Assembly (NCBI GenBank): GCA_002439285.1
Contig: DJTQ01000115.1
Location: forward strand, 1-15,880
Reading direction: 5' to 3'
DNA: 15,880 nt
Source of the DNA: Paenibacillaceae bacterium UBA6304
Lineage (GTDB): Bacteria > Bacillota > Bacilli > Paenibacillales > Paenibacillaceae
Positions 8,717-15,495 of the stretch are shown here, piece by piece. The translations under genes and the position numbers were made by a program. The notes below the pieces were generated by a model. That model was not told where the DNA came from. It was given only the letters and a program-made list of their open reading frames with translations, and searched no databases. Position 1 is the stretch's first letter, and each line of letters begins with the position of its first letter.

Positions 8717-10393
8717 CTACCGTAGTGTCAAATATTCCGCAATCGGTCCCAGTACGATGACCGGTAAGAATGTCAGCGCGCCGATAATCAGTACCGTGCC
8801 GATCAAGATTCCGGTAAAGAGGCCGTTGTCCGTACGGAAAGTGCCGATCGTTTCGGGAACGGGTTGCTTACGCAGCAGAGAACCTGCAACAGCCAGCATG
8901 GCAACCATGGAAACGTAGCGTCCCAAGAGCATGACAAGTCCGGTCATCATATTCCAGAACGTATTATTGTCTGCCAATCCTTCAAAGCCAGAGCCGTTGT
9001 TGGCGGCAGATGAAGTGTATTCGTACAGAACTTGAGTCAATCCGTGAAATCCCGGATTACTGATCGAGCCTTGACCTGAATCAGTCAGGAAGGACAACGC
9101 CGTCGGTGCCAGAATAATCAGCGGATGAATCAGAATCGCGATTGCAATCAGCTTCATTTCCCTCGCCTCAATTTTGCGGCCAAGGAACTCCGGTGTTCGA
9201 CCCACCATCAGTCCGCATAAGAAGACGGCGAGTATGGCATACATCAGCATGTTAATCAGCCCTACGCCCTTGCCGCCGAACACGTTATTCAGCATCATCA
9301 ACGAGAGCGGAGTAATTTGTCCAAGCGGGGTTTGCGTATCATGCATATTGTTGACGCTACCGGTTGTCGCTGCAGTGGTTACGGTCGTAAACAAGGAAGA
9401 TTGCGGAATACCAAAGCGGACTTCCTTGCCCTCCATACTGCCTTGAGAGGCATCGATTCCCATGGCATTAATCGCCGGATTGCCTTTACTTTCGGCATAG
9501 AAGTTCAGAGAGAGCAGCAGGACGAACAGAATCATCATCGCGCTGAATATGCCCCATCCTTGACGCTTGTTCTTGGCAAATAAGCCATACATGTAAGGAA
9601 GAGATGCTGGCAGCATCCACATCGACAGTATTTCAATGACATTCGTGAGAGGTGAAGGATTCTCAAACGGATGTGCTGAGTTGACCCCCATGAATCCGCC
9701 GCCGTTCGTGCCGAGATGCTTGATGGATTCCAGCGAAGCCACCGGTCCGATTGCAATCTGTTGGGTTTGCCCTTCCAATGTTGAAACTTCAAGTGTTGGT
9801 TGCAGCGTTTGTGGAACTTGCAGCGCTACAAGGATTAGCGTCACGAGCAGCGCAAGCGGTAAGAATACCCGTGTATGCGCCTTGACGAAGTCTTGAAAGA
9901 AGTTCCCGAGCGTCTTTCTGCCCGTAATCCCTCTAACGAAGGCCACGGCCACAGAGAATCCGCTCGCAGCAGAAGTGAACATTAACATCGTGATAACGGC
10001 CATTTGCGAGAAATACGACAGGCCCGTTTCCCCGCTGTAATGCTGCAAATTCGTGTTGGTGATAAAGCTAATCACCGTATTGAACGACAGCGTCTGCTCC
10101 AGCTCGCCGATTCCGTTTGGATTCAGCGGAAGGCCGCCTTGCAGACGAAGAATCAGATAGCCAACAGCGACTAACACAATATTGGTGGTCAAAAAGCTGA
10201 TGGCATACTTCTTCCAAGACATACCTTCCAGTCTTTTAAAGCCACCTAATTTGAATATCCCCCGCTCGAACCACCCAAAGATCCGATCCGTCCGGTTCGG
10301 CTCATTGGAAAAGACATAAAACAAATAAGTTCCAAGCGGTTTAACAAGCAGCAGCAGTATTATAATAACTGCGATGATTTGCACAATACCCAC
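8717..10393 (-). CDS. kdpA: K+-transporting ATPase subunit A (channel-like K+-binding subunit)
   Basis: The 558-residue membrane subunit that selects and binds K+; it is related to the superfamily of K+ transporters. The four pore loops are recognisable: TNTN (112-115), GTNGGGF (228-234) with [11 protein letters not shown] following, the [11 protein letters not shown] region (343-353), and [10 protein letters not shown] (461-470). About ten hydrophobic helices are spread over the protein. The start is a GTG at 10393 with AAGGAGGGG about 7 nt upstream; the length matches the family (about 557) without an ATG alternative. It lies 66 nt after kdpF and 17 nt before kdpB. Confidence 0.98.
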   Translation of the reverse strand: MGIVQIIAVIIILLLLVKPLGTYLFYVFSNEPNRTDRIFGWFERGIFKLGGFKRLEGMSWKKYAISFLTTNIVLVAVGYLILRLQGGLPLNPNGIGELEQTLSFNTVISFITNTNLQHYSGETGLSYFSQMAVITMLMFTSAASGFSVAVAFVRGITGRKTLGNFFQDFVKAHTRVFLPLALLVTLILVALQVPQTLQPTLEVSTLEGQTQQIAIGPVASLESIKHLGTNGGGFMGVNSAHPFENPSPLTNVIEILSMWMLPASLPYMYGLFAKNKRQGWGIFSAMMILFVLLLSLNFYAESKGNPAINAMGIDASQGSMEGKEVRFGIPQSSLFTTVTTAATTGSVNNMHDTQTPLGQITPLSLMMLNNVFGGKGVGLINMLMYAILAVFLCGLMVGRTPEFLGRKIEAREMKLIAIAILIHPLIILAPTALSFLTDSGQGSISNPGFHGLTQVLYEYTSSAANNGSGFEGLADNNTFWNMMTGLVMLLGRYVSMVAMLAVAGSLLRKQPVPETIGTFRTDNGLFTGILIGTVLIIGALTFLPVIVLGPIAEYLTLR

Positions 10394-10459
10394 GAAGGCC
10401 CCTCCTTGAATTTAGGCAATTACGCCAAAAGGTTTCTTATTAACTCTGTCATATCGTTA

Positions 10460-10537
10460 CTAAAATTTCTCGGGATGGATCAAGGCGTAGACCAAATAGA
10501 GAAACAAAACACAAGTTGCTGCAATCACTACCGTCAT
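10460..10537 (-). CDS. kdpF: KdpF small membrane subunit of the K+ ATPase
   Basis: A 25-residue single-pass peptide. It consists of a hydrophobic segment (about 2-20) ending in the conserved LYLVYALIHPEKF, which matches the KdpF signature (Y-L-V-Y-A-L, then a short polar E-x-F end). KdpF stabilises the KdpABC complex in the membrane. The ATG at 10537 overlaps the stop codon of the preceding microprotein gene in an ATGA arrangement and has AAGGAGGGG upstream. The 66-nt gap to kdpA holds nothing but the kdpA ribosome site and a small GGC/GCC stem. Confidence 0.93.
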   Translation of the reverse strand: MTVVIAATCVLFLYLVYALIHPEKF

Positions 10538-10644
10538 TGCCCTTCCCCTCCTTTATCGTCAACAACACGTTCACACCAACTTGCGAACGCCAGAAACAGA
10601 CCAAAAGTTACCGCTAATGTTGCGACCATATACAAGTCCATCAT
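10534..10644 (-). CDS. 36-residue single-TM microprotein overlapping kdpF
   Basis: Starts ATGATG at 10644 and ends in a TGA that overlaps the kdpF start by 4 nt, so the two are translationally coupled. The peptide is MMDLYMVATLAVTFGLF... with a hydrophobic helix (about 4-22), then a W-C-E-R motif (23-26) and an acidic/glycine tail. Purine-rich GGAGAGGAGAG lies upstream, at a slightly long spacing. From memory, many kdp operons have a similar short peptide (a hydrophobic helix ending near a W/C-x-R motif) directly before kdpF, usually left as hypothetical or unannotated. The likely location is the membrane, next to the Kdp complex. The function is unknown. Confidence 0.75.
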   Translation of the reverse strand: MMDLYMVATLAVTFGLFLAFASWCERVVDDKGGEGQ

Positions 10645-10675
10645 CGATTTTGTCTCTCCTCTCCAATAACACGAC

Positions 10676-11089
10676 TCAATAAACTTCCTTTTCAATTAAA
10701 AAAGACAAATCATTACTAGTTGATCGGATGACGTAATCGGCGCCTAGCGCCCTATAAATCATTTGCGGGTAATGTTTCCGGGTGATGACGTAAATGGTTC
10801 CGCCTGTCCATTTACGAATGGTTTCTAGCACTTTACAGCATTGATCCAGCTCTTCTTCGAAAATGTACACCTTGCTGAATTCACTTTCCGGCGGATTTAT
10901 CAAGGACTCCTCCTGCATACTGAACCGGATGGGGTTTGCGTTCCCCGATTTGCCGGAATATTGTGATTCAGATTCAGCAGAACTGCAGACCATCACGGCG
11001 AAGCTCCTTCCGCTCTCATTTAAAGCCTGCACGAACTGTTCACCCGCCTGATTGGGTGCAAACACTAGCACCGCGCCATGCTGCGTCAT
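10676..11089 (-). CDS. Putative degenerate RCK/TrkA-N-like Rossmann protein, first gene of the kdp operon
   Basis: A 137-residue soluble protein. The layout fits half of an RCK (TrkA-N) domain: strand-loop-helix AVLVFAPNQAGEQFVQAL (6-23), second strand RSFAVMV (28-34), a polar low-complexity stretch (36-70), strand KVYIF (73-77), helix, then TIYVITRKHYPQMIYRALGADYVI (98-121), which resembles the 'V-[AT]-[RK]-x-x-x-x-x-x-x-x-x-G-A-D-x-V-I' element that ends RCK-N domains of K+ channels and Ktr/Trk subunits. The usual GxGxxG nucleotide loop reads APNQAG, so NAD or nucleotide binding is doubtful. The assignment rests on pattern alone. ATG at 11089 has AAGGAAAGG just upstream. It is 31 nt before the next small gene, so it leads the kdp operon, immediately behind the operator and candidate promoter. 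Confidence 0.8.
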   Translation of the reverse strand: MTQHGAVLVFAPNQAGEQFVQALNESGRSFAVMVCSSAESESQYSGKSGNANPIRFSMQEESLINPPESEFSKVYIFEEELDQCCKVLETIRKWTGGTIYVITRKHYPQMIYRALGADYVIRSTSNDLSFLIEKEVY

Positions 11090-11201
11090 TTCCTTTCCTT
11101 CTTTCCGGGATAACGCCCCTGTCCATGAACTTATTTCTCTTGCTTAAACCTCCCTATATGCTCTTGTTGCTTCCGAAATCCAGCGTAACATTCCGGCCAT
11201 A

Positions 11202-11259
11202 AGTTTAGGATTAGAGTTTGGCCTCCAGGATTAAGATCGTCTTAAGATTGCTGTTAAAC
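11202..11259 (-). promoter_or_regulatory. kdp operon control region: 11-bp-spaced TTAAGA direct repeats abutting a candidate promoter
   Basis: On the plus strand, TTAAGA at 11231-11236, TTAAGA at 11242-11247 and TTAAAC at 11254-11259 form a direct repeat with 11 to 12 bp period, the geometry bound by OmpR/PhoB-type regulators such as KdpE. On the minus (coding) strand a candidate -10, TAAACT (11202-11207), lies 17 nt from a non-consensus -35 position (TCCTGG, 11225-11230). The repeats begin exactly upstream of that position, as expected where an activator substitutes for the -35. The leader to the first start codon would be about 105 nt. The same repeats occur before kdpD. Confidence 0.65.
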
Positions 11260-11263
11260 ACAA

Positions 11264-11313
11264 AAATAGGGGGTCCCTCAGTCAAGTATGATGACTTTTT
11301 GGACCCCCTATTT
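11264..11313 (-). terminator. Strong hairpin terminator insulating the kdp operon
   Basis: Perfect 13-bp inverted repeat AAATAGGGGGTCC (11264-11276) with GGACCCCCTATTT (11301-11313), with an inner AGTCA/TGACT stem. On the minus strand the stem runs into TATTTTTGTG. It ends a few bases before the kdp operator, so it would stop transcripts arriving from kdpDE or the repeat array. The plus side (TATTTCTCC) is weaker. No plus-strand gene would need it. Confidence 0.75.
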
Positions 11314-11343
11314 CTCCTGACCAAGCTCACTTTCTTTCACCAT
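11308..11343 (-). other. Micro-ORF (MVKESELGQEK) whose stop codon lies inside the hairpin
   Basis: ATG at 11343 with GGGAGGAG about 6 nt upstream opens an 11-codon frame ending in TAG at 11308-11310, within the left arm (minus strand) of the adjacent hairpin. The frame extends upstream without a stop to about 11395, including PGEPREESD. It is therefore either the 3' end of a gene whose front was lost at the repeat array, or a leader-peptide-like ORF. Its composition is protein-like, but the length is too short for a firm call. Confidence 0.25.
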
Positions 11344-11384
11344 ATCGCTCTCCTCCCTGGGCTCACCAGGCCGCTCTATGAAGA

Positions 11385-11571
11385 TTAACTGGAAAACCTA
11401 CAGTTATTTCGCATGGTGGGACAGGTCTGAACCAAACTAACTGGAAAACCTACAGTTAATTTAGGCGCTTGCAGCGAAAAGAGCGGAAAGGATATGAATT
11501 AACTGTAGGTAATACAGTTAAGTATCCAGAACGACTGGATTCACGGTAATTAACTGTAGGAAATACAGCTA
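11385..11571. repeat. Array of four 22-bp imperfect palindromes (TTAACTGTAGG...CAGTTAA family)
   Basis: Units at 11385-11406, 11437-11458, 11499-11520 and 11550-11571. The first two read TAACTGGAAAACCTACAGTTA and the last two TAACTGTAGGTAATACAGTTA and TAACTGTAGGAAATACAGCTA. Each unit is an inverted repeat (TTAACTG/CAGTTAA), and the first pair lies in opposite orientation to the second, so units 2 and 3 could also pair across the gap (ACCTACAGTTAATT with AATTAACTGTAGGT, 14 of 14). Spacers of 30, 40 and 29 bp are unrelated to each other. I associate such units with dispersed intergenic repeats of Paenibacillus. The function is unknown. Confidence 0.8.
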
Positions 11572-11640
11572 ATTTACTCCCAACAGTCACTCCTATCGAT
11601 CCCAGCGGTGCTTAGCGCATTTACTTCTCCCAGCAAAGAG

Positions 11641-11686
11641 AAAGAGCCCGCCAAGAGTAACATTTCTTGGCAGGCTCTTTTTTCAA
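11641..11686 (-). terminator. Terminator after kdpE (bidirectional-looking)
   Basis: AAAGAGCC and GCCAAGA (11641-11656) pair with TCTTGGC and GGCTCTTT (11665-11680) with one C/A mismatch and an 8-nt loop. It lies 25 bp past the kdpE stop codon. On the minus strand the tail is U/C-rich (CTCTTTCTCTTTG); on the plus strand there is a run of six T. Termination of kdpDE is the natural role. Confidence 0.85.
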
Positions 11687-11710
11687 AAGATTGTCCTATT
11701 CCCGGACGGA

Positions 11711-12418
11711 TTAACCTTCATCGCTGACTTGTAGCATCCGGTAACCGATCCCGATATGTGTTTGTATATACTTCGCCTTAGAGGATGGCTTTTCAATCTT
11801 TTTGCGCAAGGTCGCCATAAAGACGCGTAAGGCAGAGACATCGTAGGGATGGTTGCCCCAAATCTCATGGAGAATGTGATTATGTGTCAACACCTTACCT
11901 ACATTCTTTGCAAGTAGACATAGTAACTTATACTCGCTTGGCGTCAAATGGACTTCTTCTTCATCCAGCCATACGCATCCCGCTGCATAATCAATTTTCA
12001 AATTTCCGTTAATAAATTGGGAAGCGTCCATTAGAAGCTTGTCACTATCAATGCGGGCTCGCCGCAAACTGACCCGAAGTCTTGCAAGCAACTCTTCCAC
12101 ACTGAAGGGTTTGGTCAAATAATCGTCCGCCCCCGCATCCAGCGCTTCGATTTTATCCCGGTCCTCACTCCGCGCACTGACCACGATGATCGGTAGATTG
12201 GACCAGGAGCGTACTTTCTTTATGATATCTACCCCGTCCATATCCGGTAATCCCAAATCGAGGATCATCAGATCCGGTCTCCTGGATACCGCTTCAAGAA
12301 TAGAGGCTTCGCCTGTTTCCGCCGTATGATATCGGTACCCTTGCGTCTCGAGCGTAGTCGTTATCAGTTTGCGAATGGGCTTGTCATCCTCCACAACGAG
12401 AATAAGAGGACTATTCAT
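11711..12418 (-). CDS. kdpE: KdpE response regulator (OmpR/PhoB family)
   Basis: A 235-residue transcriptional activator of kdp. Receiver domain about 4-118: acidic pair D11-D12, phospho-acceptor D54 in MILDLGLPDMDG, S81 (Thr/Ser switch position), K103 in LTKPF. Winged-helix DNA-binding domain about 135-230: LTPSEYKLLCLLAKNVGKVLTH, ALRVFMATLRKKIE and the wing hairpin HIGIGYRM. The partner kinase is KdpD, encoded directly upstream. The ATG at 12418 overlaps the kdpD 3' end by 8 bp and has a very strong GGAGGAGG site, so translation is coupled. Family members bind 11-bp-spaced direct repeats; matching TTAAGA repeats lie before both kdpD and the structural operon. Confidence 0.96.
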   Translation of the reverse strand: MNSPLILVVEDDKPIRKLITTTLETQGYRYHTAETGEASILEAVSRRPDLMILDLGLPDMDGVDIIKKVRSWSNLPIIVVSARSEDRDKIEALDAGADDYLTKPFSVEELLARLRVSLRRARIDSDKLLMDASQFINGNLKIDYAAGCVWLDEEEVHLTPSEYKLLCLLAKNVGKVLTHNHILHEIWGNHPYDVSALRVFMATLRKKIEKPSSKAKYIQTHIGIGYRMLQVSDEG

Positions 12419-15128
12419 ATATACTTACCTCCTCCGCTTGCAATGTGAAATAGAATACGGTCCCTTGCGGGACATGATCTCTAACTCCTATAGTGCCGCC
12501 ATGCGCCTGAACAATCGATTTGCACAGCGATAGACCCAGACCTAAGCCCCGATGCCCGTCCCCGCGTGTATTATTCGCAGTATAGAACATCTCGAACAAC
12601 TTGGCCTTCGTATCATCAGCAACCCCCGGGCCGTCATCGGAAACTTCCACAACCACCATATGATCATCGCGATAAGCCGAGATCGTGATATGGGAACCGG
12701 CATGCGTATACTTGATCGCATTATCAACGAGATTAATCAGCACTTGAACAATCAGCCGGGAATCCATCCGGGCCATAAGCCATTCGTCGTCCAATACCGT
12801 TTGAATGATATGGTGCTCACTGTTGCGATTCACATGAAGCAAGGCTTCGGCGATCACCTCTTCCATGAGTTCCGCCTGTAGATTCAGGTTGATCGTATCG
12901 TTCTCAATCCGGCTGATGGAGAGCAAATTCTCTACCAGAAGAATCAGCCACTGGGCATCGTCATAGATGTCCGTGTACAGTCCGCTCCTCTGTTCATCGC
13001 TAAGCACCTCCGAGTTTCCGATCAGGATTCCAGCATTGCCGGAAATGCTGGTAAGCGGAGTGCGCAAATCATGGGAAATCTGCCGCAGCAAATTGGCGCG
13101 AAGTTGTTCCTGTTTGATTTGCATCGAAATTTCCTTCTGTTGTTCGTTCAGCCGTTCCTTCTCCAGGGCAAGTGCGCATTCTCCCAGCATGGCGATCATC
13201 AGGCTCTTCTCAAACACTTCCAAGGGCTCCTCCTGATCCATGACTATACCGGCTACCGCAAATACATCATCCCCGCCGCGCACCGCATGATACAAACAAT
13301 GAGCGTCGGAAAACGTATCGGTGGTCGCTCCGGCCCGTTTATTATTCCTGTACACCCACCCTGCTACCGCACACTCATGGTCCCCTGTATAGACTGGAGG
13401 GACATTTGCCACTCCTTTCTTGGGATAAATAAGCGGAGCGCTCAGTGAATCTTGCCCTTGTTGAATGGAATAAAAGATGATCGTTCGATCCAGCAGTTTG
13501 ACCATTTGATTTGCCGTTTCCTCCATAATAGCCGAGGAATCCTTGGCCTGTTGCAATTTACGGCTCGTCTCCAGAAGCACCTCCGTACGATAGGCTTTCT
13601 GCGCGGATTGCAGAGCCTGATCTCTCACTCTCATCGTCAGCGTGCTCATCACGAACGAAGCGACGAGCATCACCAGAAAGGTAACCGGATAGCCGGGGTC
13701 ATACGCTTTTAATGAATAATAAGGCTCGGTAAAGAAGAAGTTGAACACAATCACACTCATAATCGAACAGATTGCGCTATATATCCGTCCTTTAGTAACC
13801 GTTGCATTAAAAAGAACACCGAGAATATATACCGTGATAATGTTCGCTTCTCTGAATCCCAGATGATTAAACCATGCCCCAACGAGAGTACATGCGGCCA
13901 GTATAGAAATTGTCTTGGCCATATCCGCCAGCGTGAATGCTGGAGGCTTCATGTATAAGTTCGTTCTTGTATGGAAGGCGGGCTCGGGCTCGGTATACGG
14001 AATAATGTACGTCTCCAAATTGGGGACTAAGTCAATTAACCTGTCAACTACCGTTGACTTGGAGAATCCCCTTTTTTTATGAGGGGAGCGGCCTAATACG
14101 ATCTTCGATACATGGCTCGTTCTCGCATACTCCGCAATTTGCCCTGGCACATCTTCTCCGTATACCGTCGCAACTTGAGCACCCAATTGCTCGGCTAATC
14201 TTAAGTTTTCTCTTAGTCCCGCTTTATTCTTGGATGTTACCGGTTTGGTCTCCGGTGTCTCTACGAACAACGCCGTAAATTGACCATGAAATACCTCTGC
14301 CATCCTAGCTGCGGTCCGAATGACCTTTTTATTGGACGCGGCCGGTGACAAGCAAACCAGAATATGATCTTTCAGTGCAAGATCATTTCTGCTGCTCGCC
14401 TGCGCGCTAATATGCAGTGCAATCCGGTTCAATTTAGCCGCCGTTTGTTGCAGTCCAATTTCCCGCAGTGCATTCAGCTTTTCTGTGGTAAATAGATGCG
14501 CATGGTTTCTTTCATTTTCCTGATTACTATAAATCTTCCCCTTCTTCAAGCGATCGATCAACACGTCAGGTTCAATGTCAATGAACTCTACTTGATCGGC
14601 ACCGTCAAACACACTATCCGGAATGCGGTCATGCACGGACATCCCGGTAATGGCGGTCACAATATCCGCCAAGCTTTCAATCTGCTGGACATTCAATGTG
14701 GTGTATACGTCAATTCCTGCCCGAAGAAGCTCCTCGAGGTCCTGATATCGTTTCTTATGGCGGTTCCCTGCCGCATTGGTATGGGCCATGTCGTCAATCA
14801 GAATGAGGTCGGGCTTTCTTCGAAGCGCATGATCCAGATCCAGTTCTTTAAAACTGCGGTCATTGCTGAAATCGCCCGAATGATGAGGCAACATCTCCAG
14901 ACCTTTAAGAAGGGCCGCCGTATCCGGCCGGCCACGGGGATTAATATATCCTGCAACTACGTCCGCTCCATCGGCTTGCGCCACATGACCTGCTTTTAGC
15001 ATCGCGCAAGTTTTGCCGACCCCGGGCGCGTAGCCGATAAAAATCTTTAATTTCCCCCGTCTCTTTTGTGACGTATGACCGGTAATCTGTTTCAGCGTGG
15101 ACCCGGATTGAATCGGTGTCGTTGCCAT
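12411..15128 (-). CDS. kdpD: KdpD sensor histidine kinase
   Basis: A full-length K+/turgor sensor kinase (905 aa from the ATG at 15128). In-frame TTG at 15134 would add two residues; I prefer the ATG because AGG in GCAGG sits 7 nt before it. Domains, numbered from the TTG: KdpD P-loop 28-250 (Walker A G34-YAPGVG-K41-T42; Walker B-like DDMAHTN 114-120, with Asp in place of the usual Glu), USP 255-380, four membrane helices at about 403-427, 429-447, 451-475 and 482-503, GAF-like 530-655, DHp with H688 in SHDLRTP, and the ATPase domain with N805 (NLVDNAIKYT), DDGPGV (833-838) and GLGLGL (863-868). All kinase boxes are intact. The USP segment SPA-X20-FTALF (263-290) resembles the c-di-AMP motif SxS-X20-FTAxY that I recall from S. 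aureus KdpD, with two changes. Confidence 0.96.
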   Translation of the reverse strand: MATTPIQSGSTLKQITGHTSQKRRGKLKIFIGYAPGVGKTCAMLKAGHVAQADGADVVAGYINPRGRPDTAALLKGLEMLPHHSGDFSNDRSFKELDLDHALRRKPDLILIDDMAHTNAAGNRHKKRYQDLEELLRAGIDVYTTLNVQQIESLADIVTAITGMSVHDRIPDSVFDGADQVEFIDIEPDVLIDRLKKGKIYSNQENERNHAHLFTTEKLNALREIGLQQTAAKLNRIALHISAQASSRNDLALKDHILVCLSPAASNKKVIRTAARMAEVFHGQFTALFVETPETKPVTSKNKAGLRENLRLAEQLGAQVATVYGEDVPGQIAEYARTSHVSKIVLGRSPHKKRGFSKSTVVDRLIDLVPNLETYIIPYTEPEPAFHTRTNLYMKPPAFTLADMAKTISILAACTLVGAWFNHLGFREANIITVYILGVLFNATVTKGRIYSAICSIMSVIVFNFFFTEPYYSLKAYDPGYPVTFLVMLVASFVMSTLTMRVRDQALQSAQKAYRTEVLLETSRKLQQAKDSSAIMEETANQMVKLLDRTIIFYSIQQGQDSLSAPLIYPKKGVANVPPVYTGDHECAVAGWVYRNNKRAGATTDTFSDAHCLYHAVRGGDDVFAVAGIVMDQEEPLEVFEKSLMIAMLGECALALEKERLNEQQKEISMQIKQEQLRANLLRQISHDLRTPLTSISGNAGILIGNSEVLSDEQRSGLYTDIYDDAQWLILLVENLLSISRIENDTINLNLQAELMEEVIAEALLHVNRNSEHHIIQTVLDDEWLMARMDSRLIVQVLINLVDNAIKYTHAGSHITISAYRDDHMVVVEVSDDGPGVADDTKAKLFEMFYTANNTRGDGHRGLGLGLSLCKSIVQAHGGTIGVRDHVPQGTVFYFTLQAEEVSIYE

Positions 15129-15181
15129 TCTCAAGCCTGCTTTCCATGAATCTTTATTTTATGTGGTCAAACCTATTTGAT

Positions 15182-15310
15182 AGTATATCATGTGCCATAT
15201 CAGCATCGTGTTACAACTTCACCTGTAGCATTAAGATTGCATTAAGATTGTTAACTCTAATAATAAGACTGCATATGAGTGTTGTGCTGTCGATTAAGAT
15301 GCTGTTAAGA
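15182..15310 (-). promoter_or_regulatory. kdpDE control region with two clusters of TTAAGA direct repeats
   Basis: Plus-strand TTAAGA copies: 15231-15236 and 15242-15247 (11-bp period, followed by TTAACT at 15251), and 15294-15299 and 15305-15310 (11-bp period); a degenerate ATAAGA is at 15263. The two clusters are 63 bp apart, six helical turns. The wording matches the kdp operon operator (TTAAGATTGCTGTTAA against TTAAGATGCTGTTAA). Candidate -10 hexamers on the minus strand are TATACT (15182-15187) and TATTAT (15260-15265); neither has a good -35. This suggests KdpE controls its own gene. Confidence 0.6.
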
Positions 15311-15427
15311 ACGTAATAAAGAAGAGATTTTAATAGAAAAGCGTAGATAATTGCGAGCTTGAATAAGATTACATTCGTAATTCAAACCAATATGCCACAT
15401 AGCTAACTTTTTAAGGCGGATTCTTTT

Positions 15428-15456
15428 TTTACAAACGGCAGAACTCCGGGTATGAT
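15428..15456 (+). promoter_or_regulatory. Sigma-A promoter of the divergent gene
   Basis: TTTACA (15428-15433) and TATGAT (15451-15456) with an optimal 17-nt spacer. Both boxes match consensus at 5 of 6 positions. Transcription would start near 15463, with the AAGGAG ribosome site at about 15482 and the ATG at 15496. The TTAAGA repeats lie over 100 bp upstream, so control by KdpE is not indicated. Confidence 0.7.
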
Positions 15457-15495
15457 TCCATTTAACCTTTTACATCACAGTAAGGAGTGGCAGAG

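Noticed and set aside
10379..10669. 96-codon plus-strand frame over the kdpF region
   Set aside because: Antisense to kdpF and the microprotein gene, which have ribosome sites, coupled stops and recognisable sequence.
11090..11263. c-di-AMP (ydaO/yuaA) or other riboswitch in the kdp leader
   Set aside because: The leader is only about 105 nt from the candidate start, and I see none of the multi-helix conserved purine-rich core; the operator repeats explain the conservation better.
11385..11571. CRISPR-like array of repeats and spacers
   Set aside because: Only four units, in two orientations, imperfect, with spacers of 29-40 bp and no cas genes; the units are palindromic dispersed repeats.
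14496..14999. 167-codon plus-strand open frame
   Set aside because: Antisense to the KdpD sensor domain, no ribosome site or motif; a shadow frame.
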